A DNA stretch of 64,000 nucleotides, taken from the NCBI RefSeq assembly GCF_041890415.1, contig NZ_CP169056.1:2666001-2730000 (forward strand), read 5' to 3'. Origin of the DNA: Pseudoxanthomonas koreensis_A (GTDB lineage Bacteria > Pseudomonadota > Gammaproteobacteria > Xanthomonadales > Xanthomonadaceae). Positions 39,221-47,629 of the stretch are shown piece after piece; positions within the stretch are counted from its first letter, which is position 1; each line of letters begins with the position of its first letter. The translations under genes and the position numbers were made by a program. Below the pieces are notes generated by a model. It did no database searches, was not told the DNA's origin, and worked only from the letters and a program-made list of their open reading frames with translations.

Positions 39221-40066
39221 ATGCCATCGCCCCACCCCGCCGGCGCGATCGATGCGGCGCCGCCGCTGATCGAACTGGACCGCGCCAGCGCGATCCGCGG
39301 CCAGGTCCGCGTCCTTCACGAACTGCGCCTGCGCATCGACCAGGGCCAGCACACCGCACTGCTTGGCCCCAACGGCTGCGGCAAGTCCACCCTGATCAAG
39401 CTGATCACCCGCGAGCTGTATCCACTGGCGCGCAGCGAAGGCCCGCCGCCGGTGCGGGTCCTGGGCCAGGCGCGCTGGCAGGTGGACCGGCTGCGTACCC
39501 ACCTGGGCATCGTCACCGGCGACTTCGGCGCCAACCTGGCAGCCATGCATGAGCTGTCGGTCGAGGACGCGGTCGTCACGGGGCTGTTCGCCAGCTTCGT
39601 GGTGCCGCCGTTCCGCGAGGTCAGCGGCGAGCAGCGTGCGCAGGCGCTCGAAGCGCTGGAACGGACCCATGCCCTGCACCTGCGCGGACGCCTGTACGCC
39701 GAGCTGTCCACCGGCGAGGCCCGCCGGGTGCTGATCGCCCGCGCGCTGGTCAACCGCCCGCAGGCGCTGCTGCTGGATGAGCCCGGCACCGGCCTGGACC
39801 TGGTCGCGCGCGGGCGCCTGCTGGCCACCTTGCGCGCGCTGGCACGGCAGGGGGTCACCCTGGTGCTGGTCACCCATCACATCGAGGAGATCGTGCCGGA
39901 GATCGACCGGGTGGTGCTGATGCAGGGCGGCCGGATCCTGGTCGATGGCCCGCGCGCGACGGTGCTTACCGCCGATTACCTGTCGCAGGCATTCGGCGGC
40001 CCGCTGCGGGTCTGGCGCGAGCGCGACGCGCATGGCGACGACCACTACCTGGCCGCGGCCGGCTGA
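39221..40066 (+). CDS. Orphan ABC-transporter-type ATPase (ModF/iron-type-like)
   Basis: This is a single ATP-binding cassette of 281 residues without an adjacent permease or binding protein. Walker A is GPNGCGKST (49-57). The signature is the variant LSTGEARRVLIARAL. Walker B is ALLLDEPGTGLD and the switch histidine is in LVTHHIEEIVPEIDRVVLMQ. The insert around RELYPLARSEGPPPVRVLGQ and the HHIEEI motif are seen in YlmA/ModF-like and iron-complex-type ATPases. AGGAAA lies 8 bases before ATG 39221. The stop is 3 bp before mutM, so it is likely co-transcribed with mutM. Transport substrate, or even a transport role, is unknown. Confidence 0.82.
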   Translation: MPSPHPAGAIDAAPPLIELDRASAIRGQVRVLHELRLRIDQGQHTALLGPNGCGKSTLIKLITRELYPLARSEGPPPVRVLGQARWQVDRLRTHLGIVTGDFGANLAAMHELSVEDAVVTGLFASFVVPPFREVSGEQRAQALEALERTHALHLRGRLYAELSTGEARRVLIARALVNRPQALLLDEPGTGLDLVARGRLLATLRALARQGVTLVLVTHHIEEIVPEIDRVVLMQGGRILVDGPRATVLTADYLSQAFGGPLRVWRERDAHGDDHYLAAAG

Positions 40067-40069
40067 GCC

Positions 40070-40885
40070 ATGCCCGAGCTGCCCGAAGTCGAAACCACCC
40101 GCCGCGGCCTGGCACCGCACCTGGAAGGGCGCACCGTGACCGGCGTCGTACTGCGCCGCCCGGACCTGCGCTGGCCGATCCCGTCCGAGGTGGCGCGCGA
40201 TCTGCCCGGGCGCCGGATCACCGCAGTCCGGCGCCGCGCCAAATACCTGTTGCTGGATACCGAGGCCGGCGACAGCGCGCTGCTGCACCTGGGCATGTCC
40301 GGCATGTTGCGGGTGCTGCCGCCAGATACGCCGCTGGGGCCGCACGACCATGTCGACCTGGCCCTGGACTCGGGCCGAGTGCTGCGCTTCACGGACCCGC
40401 GACGCTTCGGTTGCCTGCTGTGGCAGCCGGCCGCCAGCGAACACCCGCTGCTGCGCGGGCTCGGCCCGGAGCCGTTGTCGGATGCCTTCGACGGGGACTG
40501 GCTGTTCGCCCGCAGCCGCGGCCGCAGCGCCCCGGTGAAAACCTTCCTGATGGACCAGCGCATCGTGGTTGGGGTCGGCAACATCTACGCGGCCGAGAGC
40601 CTGTTCCGCGCCGGCATCCATCCGCTGCGCGCGGCCGGCAAGGTCTCGCACGCACGCTACCGGCTGCTGGCCACCGCCGCGCGCGATATCCTGGCCCATG
40701 CCATCCGCCGTGGCGGGACCACCCTGCGCAATTTTCTCGCTCCCGATGGCGCGCCCGGCTACTTCGAACAGGAACTGTCGGTGTATGGCCGCGGCGGGCA
40801 GCCCTGCCCGGCCTGCGCCACGCCCCTGCGCCAGGCGAGCATCGGCCAGCGCACCAGCGTGTGGTGCCCGCGCTGCCAGCGCTGA
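40070..40885 (+). CDS. mutM: Formamidopyrimidine-DNA glycosylase
   Basis: MutM removes 8-oxoguanine and formamidopyrimidines from DNA and nicks the strand. The 271-residue product begins PELPEVETTRRGLAPHLEGR after the Met, so Pro2 and Glu3 are the catalytic residues. It has Lys in RAKYLLLDTEAG, the helix-two-turn-helix VVGVGNIYAAESLFRAGI, and a C-terminal zinc finger (CPACATPLRQASIGQRTSVW, then CPRCQR). All family features are present. It follows the orphan ABC ATPase by 3 bp. Confidence 0.97.
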   Translation: MPELPEVETTRRGLAPHLEGRTVTGVVLRRPDLRWPIPSEVARDLPGRRITAVRRRAKYLLLDTEAGDSALLHLGMSGMLRVLPPDTPLGPHDHVDLALDSGRVLRFTDPRRFGCLLWQPAASEHPLLRGLGPEPLSDAFDGDWLFARSRGRSAPVKTFLMDQRIVVGVGNIYAAESLFRAGIHPLRAAGKVSHARYRLLATAARDILAHAIRRGGTTLRNFLAPDGAPGYFEQELSVYGRGGQPCPACATPLRQASIGQRTSVWCPRCQR

Positions 40886-40988
40886 ACGGATGGACATCCC
40901 GGATCGGCTGCGCCGCTGCCCGGGCGGCAACTGAACAGCACGCCATGCGCCCTCGCCGGCGTCCACGGGCAAGCAGCCTGCGGATGCT

Positions 40989-40994
40989 TATGAT
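40989..40994 (+). promoter_or_regulatory. Candidate -10 box (TATGAT) of opgD
   Basis: TATGAT followed by GCGCGCG lies 30 bp before the opgD ATG in the 139-bp gap after mutM. There is no obvious -35. Confidence 0.35.
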
Positions 40995-41024
40995 GCGCGC
41001 GACACGTCACCACGCCCCGTCCCC

Positions 41025-42614
41025 ATGCATCGACGCCAGTTCCTGACCCGCGCCGCCGCCGCGCTCGCCGCCGCCGGCCTGCCCCTGCCGCTGCTGCAGG
41101 CCCACGCCACACCCGTGCCGCTGGGCACCCGCCATCCGTTCGACTACGCCTGGCTCAAGGGCCACGCCCGGGCCATGGCCGAACGCGCCTACGCGCCGCG
41201 CAGCGACCAGTTGCCGGCGTCGGTGGCCGCGCTGGACTGGGACCAGTACCAGTCCATCGGCTTCCGCCAGGACCACGCGCTGTGGGCCGACGTGCCCGGC
41301 GCGCGCTTCCAGGCGCGGTTCTTCCACCTGGGCCTGTACTTCAAGCGGCCGGTGCGCATGTTCAACGTCGCCGACGGGCAGGCCCAGGAGCTGGCCTACG
41401 ACCCGGGCATGTTCGACTACGGCCGCAGCGGGCTGGCCGGCAAGCGCCTGCCGCGCGACCTGGGCTTTGCCGGGTTCCGGCTCAGCTCCACCGACGACCT
41501 GCAGCGCGACTGGGCCGCATTCCTGGGCGCCAGCTATTTCCGCGCGGTCGGTTCGAGCATGCAGTACGGCCTGTCCGCGCGCGGCCTGGCAATCGACACC
41601 GGGATGCCGCGGCCGGAGGAATTCCCCGAGTTCACCGCGTTCTGGCTGGAGCAGCCGGAGCCCGGTTCGGACACGCTGGTGGTCTATGCGCTGATGGATT
41701 CGCCCAGCGTGGCCGGCGCCTATCGTTTCGCCCTCACCCGCGGCGAGCCGCTGGTGATGGACGTGGATGCGGCGCTGTATCCGCGCACCCGGATCGAGCG
41801 GCTGGGCATCGCCCCGGCCACCAGCATGTACCAGGTGGGCGAGAATGATCGGCGCATGGACTGGGACTGGCGCGCGGAGATCCACGACAGCGATGGCCTG
41901 GCCATGCACACCGGCGCGGGCGAGTGGATCTGGCGGCCGCTGGGCAACCCCGAGCACCTGCGCTTCAACGCCTTTGCCGACGACAACCCGCGCGGTTTCG
42001 GCCTGCTCCAGCGCGACCGCAACTTCGACCACTACCAGGACGACGGCGTGTTCTACGAGAAGCGCCCGAGCCTGTGGGTCGAGCCCAAGCACGGCTGGGG
42101 CCAGGGCTCGGTGCAGCTGGTGGAAATCCCGACGGTGGACGAGACTTTCGACAACATCGTCGCGTTCTGGAATCCGCAGGCCAAGCCTGAGCCGGGCCAG
42201 GAACTGCTGTTCGGCTACCGCCTGTTCTGGGGCGAGCATCCACCGGCGCGCCCGCAACTTGCCGAGTGCGTGGCCACGCGCACCGGGCTGGGCGGCGTGG
42301 TGGGGCGCAAGCGCGAGCACTTCTCGTGGCGCTTCGCGGTGGACTTTGCCGGCGGTGCGCTGGCCGGGCTGGCCGCGCGCAACGCCACGGTCGAGGCGGT
42401 GGTGGAAACCAGCCGCGGCACCCTGGAGACCATCTCCGCGCGGCCACTGCATCCGCTGCAGGGCTACCGCGCGATGTTCGACGTGGTGCCGCCGGACGAC
42501 TCCACCACCCAGATCGACCTGCGCCTGTACCTGCGCCACGAAGGCCAGGCGCTCACCGAGACCTGGCTGTACCAGTGGAACCCGCCGCCGCCGGCGCAGC
42601 GCACGCTGTACTGA
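41025..42614 (+). CDS. opgD: Periplasmic glucan biosynthesis protein D (Tat-exported)
   Basis: OpgD/MdoD controls the backbone structure of osmoregulated periplasmic glucans. The 529-residue product starts with a twin-arginine signal (HRRQFLTRAAAALAAAG), as expected for OpgD and unlike OpgG. The mature part has the MdoG-family N-terminal domain (HPFDYAWLKGHARAMAERAY, GFRQDHALWAD, SYFRAVGSSMQYGLSARGLA) and a C-terminal Ig-like domain (VVPPDDSTTQIDLRLYLRHE). Blocks such as FGLLQRDRNFDHYQDDGVFY and YEKRPSLWVEPKHGWGQGSV are diagnostic. No opgG or opgH gene is adjacent. It ends facing the BtuB-like receptor gene. Confidence 0.95.
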   Translation: MHRRQFLTRAAAALAAAGLPLPLLQAHATPVPLGTRHPFDYAWLKGHARAMAERAYAPRSDQLPASVAALDWDQYQSIGFRQDHALWADVPGARFQARFFHLGLYFKRPVRMFNVADGQAQELAYDPGMFDYGRSGLAGKRLPRDLGFAGFRLSSTDDLQRDWAAFLGASYFRAVGSSMQYGLSARGLAIDTGMPRPEEFPEFTAFWLEQPEPGSDTLVVYALMDSPSVAGAYRFALTRGEPLVMDVDAALYPRTRIERLGIAPATSMYQVGENDRRMDWDWRAEIHDSDGLAMHTGAGEWIWRPLGNPEHLRFNAFADDNPRGFGLLQRDRNFDHYQDDGVFYEKRPSLWVEPKHGWGQGSVQLVEIPTVDETFDNIVAFWNPQAKPEPGQELLFGYRLFWGEHPPARPQLAECVATRTGLGGVVGRKREHFSWRFAVDFAGGALAGLAARNATVEAVVETSRGTLETISARPLHPLQGYRAMFDVVPPDDSTTQIDLRLYLRHEGQALTETWLYQWNPPPPAQRTLY

Positions 42615-42633
42615 GGCGACGGCCGGGGCGCTC

Positions 42634-44553
42634 CTACGGCGTGTCCCAGTGCAGGGACAGCCGCAGCCTGCGCCCCGGCGTATCCAGGCCGATGAGCTCC
42701 TCGCCGCGCGCATCGGTTGCGTCATCCAGCGCAAGCACCAGGGTGGCCTGCCGCAGCCTGCGGCGCAGCGCCAGGTCCAGCGTGGTCACCGGCGCCAGCC
42801 ACTGGTCGCCGGTGGCGATCGACGAATCGAACCGGCGGCCCAGGTAGCGCAGCGCCAGCGACAACTCATTGCCGCCGTGCAGCGGCAACGCCAGCCGGGT
42901 GCCGGCCTGCAAGCGCGGCCGATGGCGCAGCGCGACGCCGTCCAGCGGATCGCGCACCCGCATCCAGGCACCGTCCAGGTCCCACTGCCAGTCGTTGCCG
43001 AAGCGGTGGCCGCTGCGCCACTCCACGCCGTCGGCCTGGATCCGGGCGCGGTTGAGCAGGCGCGGTGGCGGCCCGCCGTCGAAATCCACCAGGTCGCGGT
43101 AGCGCGCGCTGAACAGGGTGATCCGGCTCGGCCAGGCGGCATCGGCGGCGGTCGCGTAATACAGCTCGCGATGTGCCGCGCGCTCGGGCCGCAGCCCCGG
43201 GTTGCCGACCAGCGGATGGCCCAGCGCATAGAAGCTCGGCGGCCTGGAACTGCGCGACAGCGACGCTCCCCAGTGCGCACCGTGCGTGCCCACCTTGCGC
43301 TGCAGCGACAGCAGCGGATGGGTGGCGCGCCCGCTGCCGGCGCCATCGTCGCGGTGGCGCTCGTGGCGCAGCCCTGCCTGCACGGTCCAGGCGCCGGGCA
43401 TCCAGCGCAGTTCTGCGAACGCGGCCCGGGTATCGCGCTGCATCGCAAAGGCGACCGGTGCCTGGAAGAAGCCGTAGTCGATCCGCCCGGCGTAGCGCCC
43501 CAGTTCGTCCTGGTGCATCAGGCCGGCGGCCAATGCGCTGTTGCCTCCGAGCGGCTGCCGCCAGGTGGCCTGCACTGCATCGCGACGGTAGCGGGTGTGC
43601 GCGGCCAGCGCCGGCAGCCCGGACGGATCGCGCAGGCCGGCGGCCACGCCCGGGGAATCCTCGTCGCCATCGCGCGCCAAGCGGGTCCATTGCAGGTCCA
43701 GGGTGCCGCGCGCCGGCCGGTAGGTACCCTGCAGCGAGAACTGGCGGCTGCTTGCCTCGCGCTGGTCCAGCTCGCGCAGCACCGCATGGCGCGGGCCGCC
43801 ACTGTCGTCGGGAAAACCGCGGGATTGGCCCTGCGTGTAACCGAAACCTGCGCGCACCGACAGCGATGGATGCAGGTGCCGCTCCCAGCCTGCGTCGAAG
43901 GCGCGCACGTCCTGCGCGCCGCGGCGGCCATCGCCGTCGCTGCGATCGCTGGCCGACACGCTCCAGCCGTGGCCGGACAGGCCGGCGTGCACCGCGCGCA
44001 GTCCGTCGCCACCGACCGCCACGCCAGCGCTGGCGCCCGGGCTGGCGCGACGGGTATGGATGTGGATCAACCCGGCCATCACCTCGGCCTGGGCGACGCT
44101 GGCGCTGCCGCGCACGATCTCGATGCGCTCCACCCGCTCCAGCGACAAGGCGTTCAGATCGACCGCGCTGCCGCGCGAGGACAGCGGGTCGTTCTGGCGC
44201 ACGCCATCGACCAGCACCACCACGTGGCTGGGGTCGGCACCGCGCAGGTGCAGCGCGCCGAAACCGCCGCCGCGTGCGCCACGGTCCACCAGCAAGCCGG
44301 CCTGCGCGGACAGCACTTCCGCCAGGCTGCGCCCGCGCCATTCCTGCAACTGCGCCGGGCCGAGCACGGTCACGTTCTGGCGCGCATCGGCGGCCACGGT
44401 GGGCAGGACCGCGGCGGTGACCTGCAGGGTGTCCAGTTCGGTGGTCGGGGTGGCCGGTGCGGCGACCGGCGCCTGCGCATGCGCCTGCAGCGCGGCGGCG
44501 GTGCACAACGCCAGCAGCGCTGGCCATGCGCGCGTGCGGGTTTTGATGGCCAT
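42634..44553 (-). CDS. TonB-dependent outer-membrane receptor, BtuB-like
   Basis: This is a 639-residue outer-membrane transporter. A signal peptide (AIKTRTRAWPALLALCTAAA, cleaved after AHA) is followed by a TonB-box-like ELDTLQVTA. The plug domain (about 50-165) has GRSLAEVLSAQAGLLVDRG, VVVLVDGVRQNDPLSSRG and VERIEIVRGSASVAQAEVMA, and a beta-barrel ends LRLSLHWDTP. The plug resembles BtuB, but the protein is isolated. I see no cobalamin riboswitch, cobalamin transporter or corrinoid gene nearby, so its ligand is unknown. A start two codons earlier (44559) is possible. Convergent with opgD. Confidence 0.85.
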   Translation of the reverse strand: MAIKTRTRAWPALLALCTAAALQAHAQAPVAAPATPTTELDTLQVTAAVLPTVAADARQNVTVLGPAQLQEWRGRSLAEVLSAQAGLLVDRGARGGGFGALHLRGADPSHVVVLVDGVRQNDPLSSRGSAVDLNALSLERVERIEIVRGSASVAQAEVMAGLIHIHTRRASPGASAGVAVGGDGLRAVHAGLSGHGWSVSASDRSDGDGRRGAQDVRAFDAGWERHLHPSLSVRAGFGYTQGQSRGFPDDSGGPRHAVLRELDQREASSRQFSLQGTYRPARGTLDLQWTRLARDGDEDSPGVAAGLRDPSGLPALAAHTRYRRDAVQATWRQPLGGNSALAAGLMHQDELGRYAGRIDYGFFQAPVAFAMQRDTRAAFAELRWMPGAWTVQAGLRHERHRDDGAGSGRATHPLLSLQRKVGTHGAHWGASLSRSSRPPSFYALGHPLVGNPGLRPERAAHRELYYATAADAAWPSRITLFSARYRDLVDFDGGPPPRLLNRARIQADGVEWRSGHRFGNDWQWDLDGAWMRVRDPLDGVALRHRPRLQAGTRLALPLHGGNELSLALRYLGRRFDSSIATGDQWLAPVTTLDLALRRRLRQATLVLALDDATDARGEELIGLDTPGRRLRLSLHWDTP

Positions 44554-44747
44554 GCGCATCGACACACCGCGCCGGGAGGTGTCGCGCGCCGACATCGACG
44601 GGCGAGGAAGAAAGCGGAACCGGTTCATGCGCCGATTCTAGGGGCCGGCCACGGCCGCCCTCGTGACCCAGATCAATCCGGCACGGCGCGGCGATGCCGG
44701 CCCCATGCACCATGCGCGCACCGGCGGCCGCGACATGAGCCGGCGGT

Positions 44748-44753
44748 TAGAAT
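44748..44753 (+). promoter_or_regulatory. -10 box (TAGAATGCCGG core) of rep
   Basis: TAGAAT with a GCCGG discriminator would start transcription near 44760. This rules out the in-frame ATGs at 44663-44735 and leaves TTG 44783 as the likely rep start. Confidence 0.45.
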
Positions 44754-44782
44754 GCCGGTCGGCCCTTCCTGCTTCCGCCATC

Positions 44783-46756
44783 TTGCTCAATTCCCCCCAA
44801 CGCGCTGCGGTAATGCACGATTCCGGCCCGCTGCTGGTGCTGGCCGGTGCCGGCAGCGGCAAGACCCGGGTGATCGTGGAGAAGATCGCCCACCTGGTCG
44901 GCAGTGGCCGCTATCCGGCCCGGCGCATCGCCGCGATCACCTTCACCAACAAGTCGGCCAGGGAAATGCGCGAGCGCGTGGCCAGGCGGATCAAGGGCGA
45001 CGCGGCAGAGGGCCTGACCATCTGCACCTTCCACGCGCTGGGGCTGAAGTTCCTGCAGATCGAGCATGCCGCCGCCGGCCTCAAGCGCGGCTTCTCGATC
45101 TTCGATGCCGACGACAGCGCCGCCCAGGTCAAGGACCTGATGCCCGGCAGCAAGCCCGACGCCATCGACGACACCCGCAACCTGATCTCGCGGGCCAAGA
45201 ACGCGGGCCTGTCGCCGGAGCAGGCACTGGCCGCCGCACGCTCCACCCGCGAGATGGAAGCGGCCAAATTGTATGCGCGCTACCAGGCGCGGCTGGCCGC
45301 GTTCAACGCGGTGGACTTCGATGATCTGATCCGGCTTCCGGTGCAGATCCTGGAGGCTGACGCTGCGATCGTCGCCGCCTGGCGCGAACGCATCGGCTAC
45401 CTGCTGGTGGACGAGTGCCAGGACACCAATGACGCCCAGTACCGCCTGCTCAAGGCCATCGCCGGGCCGCAGGGCAACTTCACCTGCGTGGGCGACGACG
45501 ACCAGAGCATCTATGCCTGGCGCGGCGCCAACCCGGAAAACCTGCAGCAGATGGAGCGCGACTACCCGGCCCTGCAGGTGGTCAAGCTGGAACAGAACTA
45601 CCGCTGTTCCAACCGGGTGCTGCGCGCGGCCAATGCGCTGATCGCGCGCAACCCGCACCAGCACCTGAAGACGCTGTGGAGCGAGCAGGCCGACGGCGAG
45701 CGCATCCGCGTGTGGGAGTGCCGCGATGGCGAGCACGAGGCGGAGAAGGTCGCCGCCGAGATCGCCTTCCTGCATGAATCAAAGCAGGTGCCGTGGAGCG
45801 AGTTCTGCATCCTGTTCCGCGGCAACCACCAGTCGCGGCCGCTGGAAAAGGCGCTGCAGCTGCTGCGCGTGCCCTACCACCTCAGTGGCGGCACCGCATT
45901 CCTGGAACGGCAGGAAGTGAAGGACGCGCTGGCCTGGCTGCGGGTGATCGCCAACCCGGACGACGATGCCGCATTCCTGCGCGCGGTGCAGTCGCCGCGG
46001 CGCGAGGTTGGTGCCACCTCGCTGGCGCGGCTGGCCGAACTGGCCGCCGGCAAGCACATGCCGATGTCGCGGGCGGCACAGGCGATGGGCGCGTTGCAGC
46101 AACTGCCGCCGCGCGCCGCCAATGGCCTGGGCGCGTTCAACGATGCCATCGCCGACTTGCGCCAGGCCGCCACGCAGCTGAGCGCGGCCGACCTGGTCCG
46201 GCGCCTGGCAGAAAAGTCCGGGTTGCTGGCCGAGCTGCGCGCCCAGTGCAAGGACGAGGCCTCGTTCCAGCGGCGCCGCGCCAACCTGGACGAGCTGGCC
46301 GAATGGTTCGAAGGCGGTCCGCGCGGCGCCAGCGCCGGCGACCTGGCCGCGCAACTGGCCCTGCTGTCGCGCAACGACAAGGACGATGGCGGCAACCAGG
46401 TGCGGCTGATGAGCCTGCACGGCGCCAAGGGCCTGGAATTCGGTTACGTGTTCATCATCGGCTGCGAGGACGGCACCCTGCCGCACGAAGCCGCGCTGGA
46501 GGAAGGCTCGCTGGAAGAGGAGCGCCGGCTGATGTACGTGGGCATCACCCGCGCCAAGACCCGGCTGTGGCTCAGCTACAGCCGCGAGACCCGGCGTTTC
46601 CGCGAGAAGGTGCGGCTCAAGCCCAGCCGCTTCCTCGACGAGTTGCCGGCCACCGAACTGCAGCGCGACGGTGCCGACCCGGTGGCCGACGCGGCGGCGA
46701 AGAAGGAGCGCGCCAACGCCAGTTTCGCCGCGATCCAGGCATTGCTGGAGAACTGA
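44783..46756 (+). CDS. rep: ATP-dependent DNA helicase Rep
   Basis: Rep is a superfamily 1 3'-5' helicase that clears protein blocks ahead of replication forks. From TTG 44783 the product has 657 residues, close to the usual 670. It has LNSPQRAAVMH (Q motif), Walker A AGAGSGKT (21-28), AITFTNKSAREMRER (Ia), YLLVDECQDTNDAQYRLL (II), GDDDQSIYAWRGANPENL (III), EQNYRCSNRVLRAAN (IV), VRLMSLHGAKGLEFGYVFI (V) and YVGITRAKTRLWL (VI). The length and the QRAAV opening favour Rep over UvrD or PcrA. The weak TTG start is inferred from a -10 box at 44748. The open frame itself extends up to 44663. Convergent with the epimerase gene. Confidence 0.93.
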   Translation: MLNSPQRAAVMHDSGPLLVLAGAGSGKTRVIVEKIAHLVGSGRYPARRIAAITFTNKSAREMRERVARRIKGDAAEGLTICTFHALGLKFLQIEHAAAGLKRGFSIFDADDSAAQVKDLMPGSKPDAIDDTRNLISRAKNAGLSPEQALAAARSTREMEAAKLYARYQARLAAFNAVDFDDLIRLPVQILEADAAIVAAWRERIGYLLVDECQDTNDAQYRLLKAIAGPQGNFTCVGDDDQSIYAWRGANPENLQQMERDYPALQVVKLEQNYRCSNRVLRAANALIARNPHQHLKTLWSEQADGERIRVWECRDGEHEAEKVAAEIAFLHESKQVPWSEFCILFRGNHQSRPLEKALQLLRVPYHLSGGTAFLERQEVKDALAWLRVIANPDDDAAFLRAVQSPRREVGATSLARLAELAAGKHMPMSRAAQAMGALQQLPPRAANGLGAFNDAIADLRQAATQLSAADLVRRLAEKSGLLAELRAQCKDEASFQRRRANLDELAEWFEGGPRGASAGDLAAQLALLSRNDKDDGGNQVRLMSLHGAKGLEFGYVFIIGCEDGTLPHEAALEEGSLEEERRLMYVGITRAKTRLWLSYSRETRRFREKVRLKPSRFLDELPATELQRDGADPVADAAAKKERANASFAAIQALLEN

Positions 46757-46761
46757 CCCGC

Positions 46762-46779
46762 CCCGGCATCGGCGCCGGG
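46762..46779. terminator. Hairpin between convergent rep and epimerase genes
   Basis: CCCGGC-ATCGGC-GCCGGG lies in the 30-bp gap between the two stop codons. It is short and lacks a T-run, so it is only a candidate bidirectional terminator. Confidence 0.4.
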
Positions 46780-46786
46780 ACGGCAC

Positions 46787-47629
46787 TCAATCCCAGGTCA
46801 TCGTGTACACCGCCGAGCGGGTCTGCCCCGCCTCCAGGCGGCATGCCGGATCCAGGTTGAATGCATCCGGCGGGCCGGTCTGCGGCTCCACGCAGGTGGC
46901 GAAGGCCGGCTCGTCGTAGACCACCCAGTCGCTGCATCCGGATTCAAGCACGACGCGCTGGCCCTGGCGATGCAGCACCACCGGGCGGCGGTTGATGAAG
47001 CAGTCGTCCCACGGCTGCGGCCCCACCGGGCCGGCGGGCAGCAGGGTCATGCCGTCGGCGTCGCGCGGGTACATCGCCTCGGGCTGGAACTCCAGCCGCT
47101 CGGGCTTGCGGAACCACGGATGCCAGCCCAGGGTCGCCGGCATCGCACTGTCGGTCGCGGTGAGCGACAGCATCATCACCAGGCGTCGCCCGTCCACGCT
47201 GATGCGCTGGCGCGCCAGGCCGCCGAACGGCCAGCGCCGATCACGCGGCAGGGTCAGTTCCAGGTCCACCTGCTGCGGCGCCTGCGCGCTCACCTGCCAC
47301 TGCAGCAGGAAGCCCGTGCCGTGGATGGCGTGCGGCCCAAGGTTCACCGGCACCGCATGGTCCTGCCCGTCGAAGCGGAAGCGGCCGGCGCGGATGCGCC
47401 CGCACCACGGCACCATCGGATAACTGCCCCAGGCGATGGCCGCGGTGGAGCCGTGCTCGCCGTAACCGACCAGCTGCTCCACGCCATCGACGCGGATCTG
47501 CGCGATGCGGCCACCGGCCTGCGGCGCGATGTCCACCGACAGCGCGCCGTCGGCCAGGGTCAGCAACGGCCCCGGCGCCATCGGCGCTGTCGGATCGATG
47601 GCCTCCACCCGCACGCCATCAACGGCCAT
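46787..47629 (-). CDS. Aldose 1-epimerase family protein
   Basis: This is a 280-residue galactose-mutarotase-like enzyme that would interconvert alpha and beta anomers of a sugar released by the xylan locus. It has GGRIAQIRVDGVEQLVGYGE, WGSYPMVPWCGRIRAGRF, the active-site histidine in NLGPHAIHGTGFL, the second histidine in TLGWHPWFRK, and the acidic catalytic residue late in FATCVEPQTGPPDAFNL. Such epimerases are common in pentose and uronate loci. It overlaps the 3' end of the upstream GH43 gene by 11 bp, so it belongs to the operon GPH symporter - GH43 - epimerase. The anomeric substrate (xylose, arabinose or another) is inferred. Confidence 0.88.
   Translation of the reverse strand: MAVDGVRVEAIDPTAPMAPGPLLTLADGALSVDIAPQAGGRIAQIRVDGVEQLVGYGEHGSTAAIAWGSYPMVPWCGRIRAGRFRFDGQDHAVPVNLGPHAIHGTGFLLQWQVSAQAPQQVDLELTLPRDRRWPFGGLARQRISVDGRRLVMMLSLTATDSAMPATLGWHPWFRKPERLEFQPEAMYPRDADGMTLLPAGPVGPQPWDDCFINRRPVVLHRQGQRVVLESGCSDWVVYDEPAFATCVEPQTGPPDAFNLDPACRLEAGQTRSAVYTMTWD

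Noticed and set aside
44554..44782. Cobalamin riboswitch before the BtuB-like gene.
   Set aside because: The gap is short, contains the rep promoter, and I see no B12-box-like sequence.
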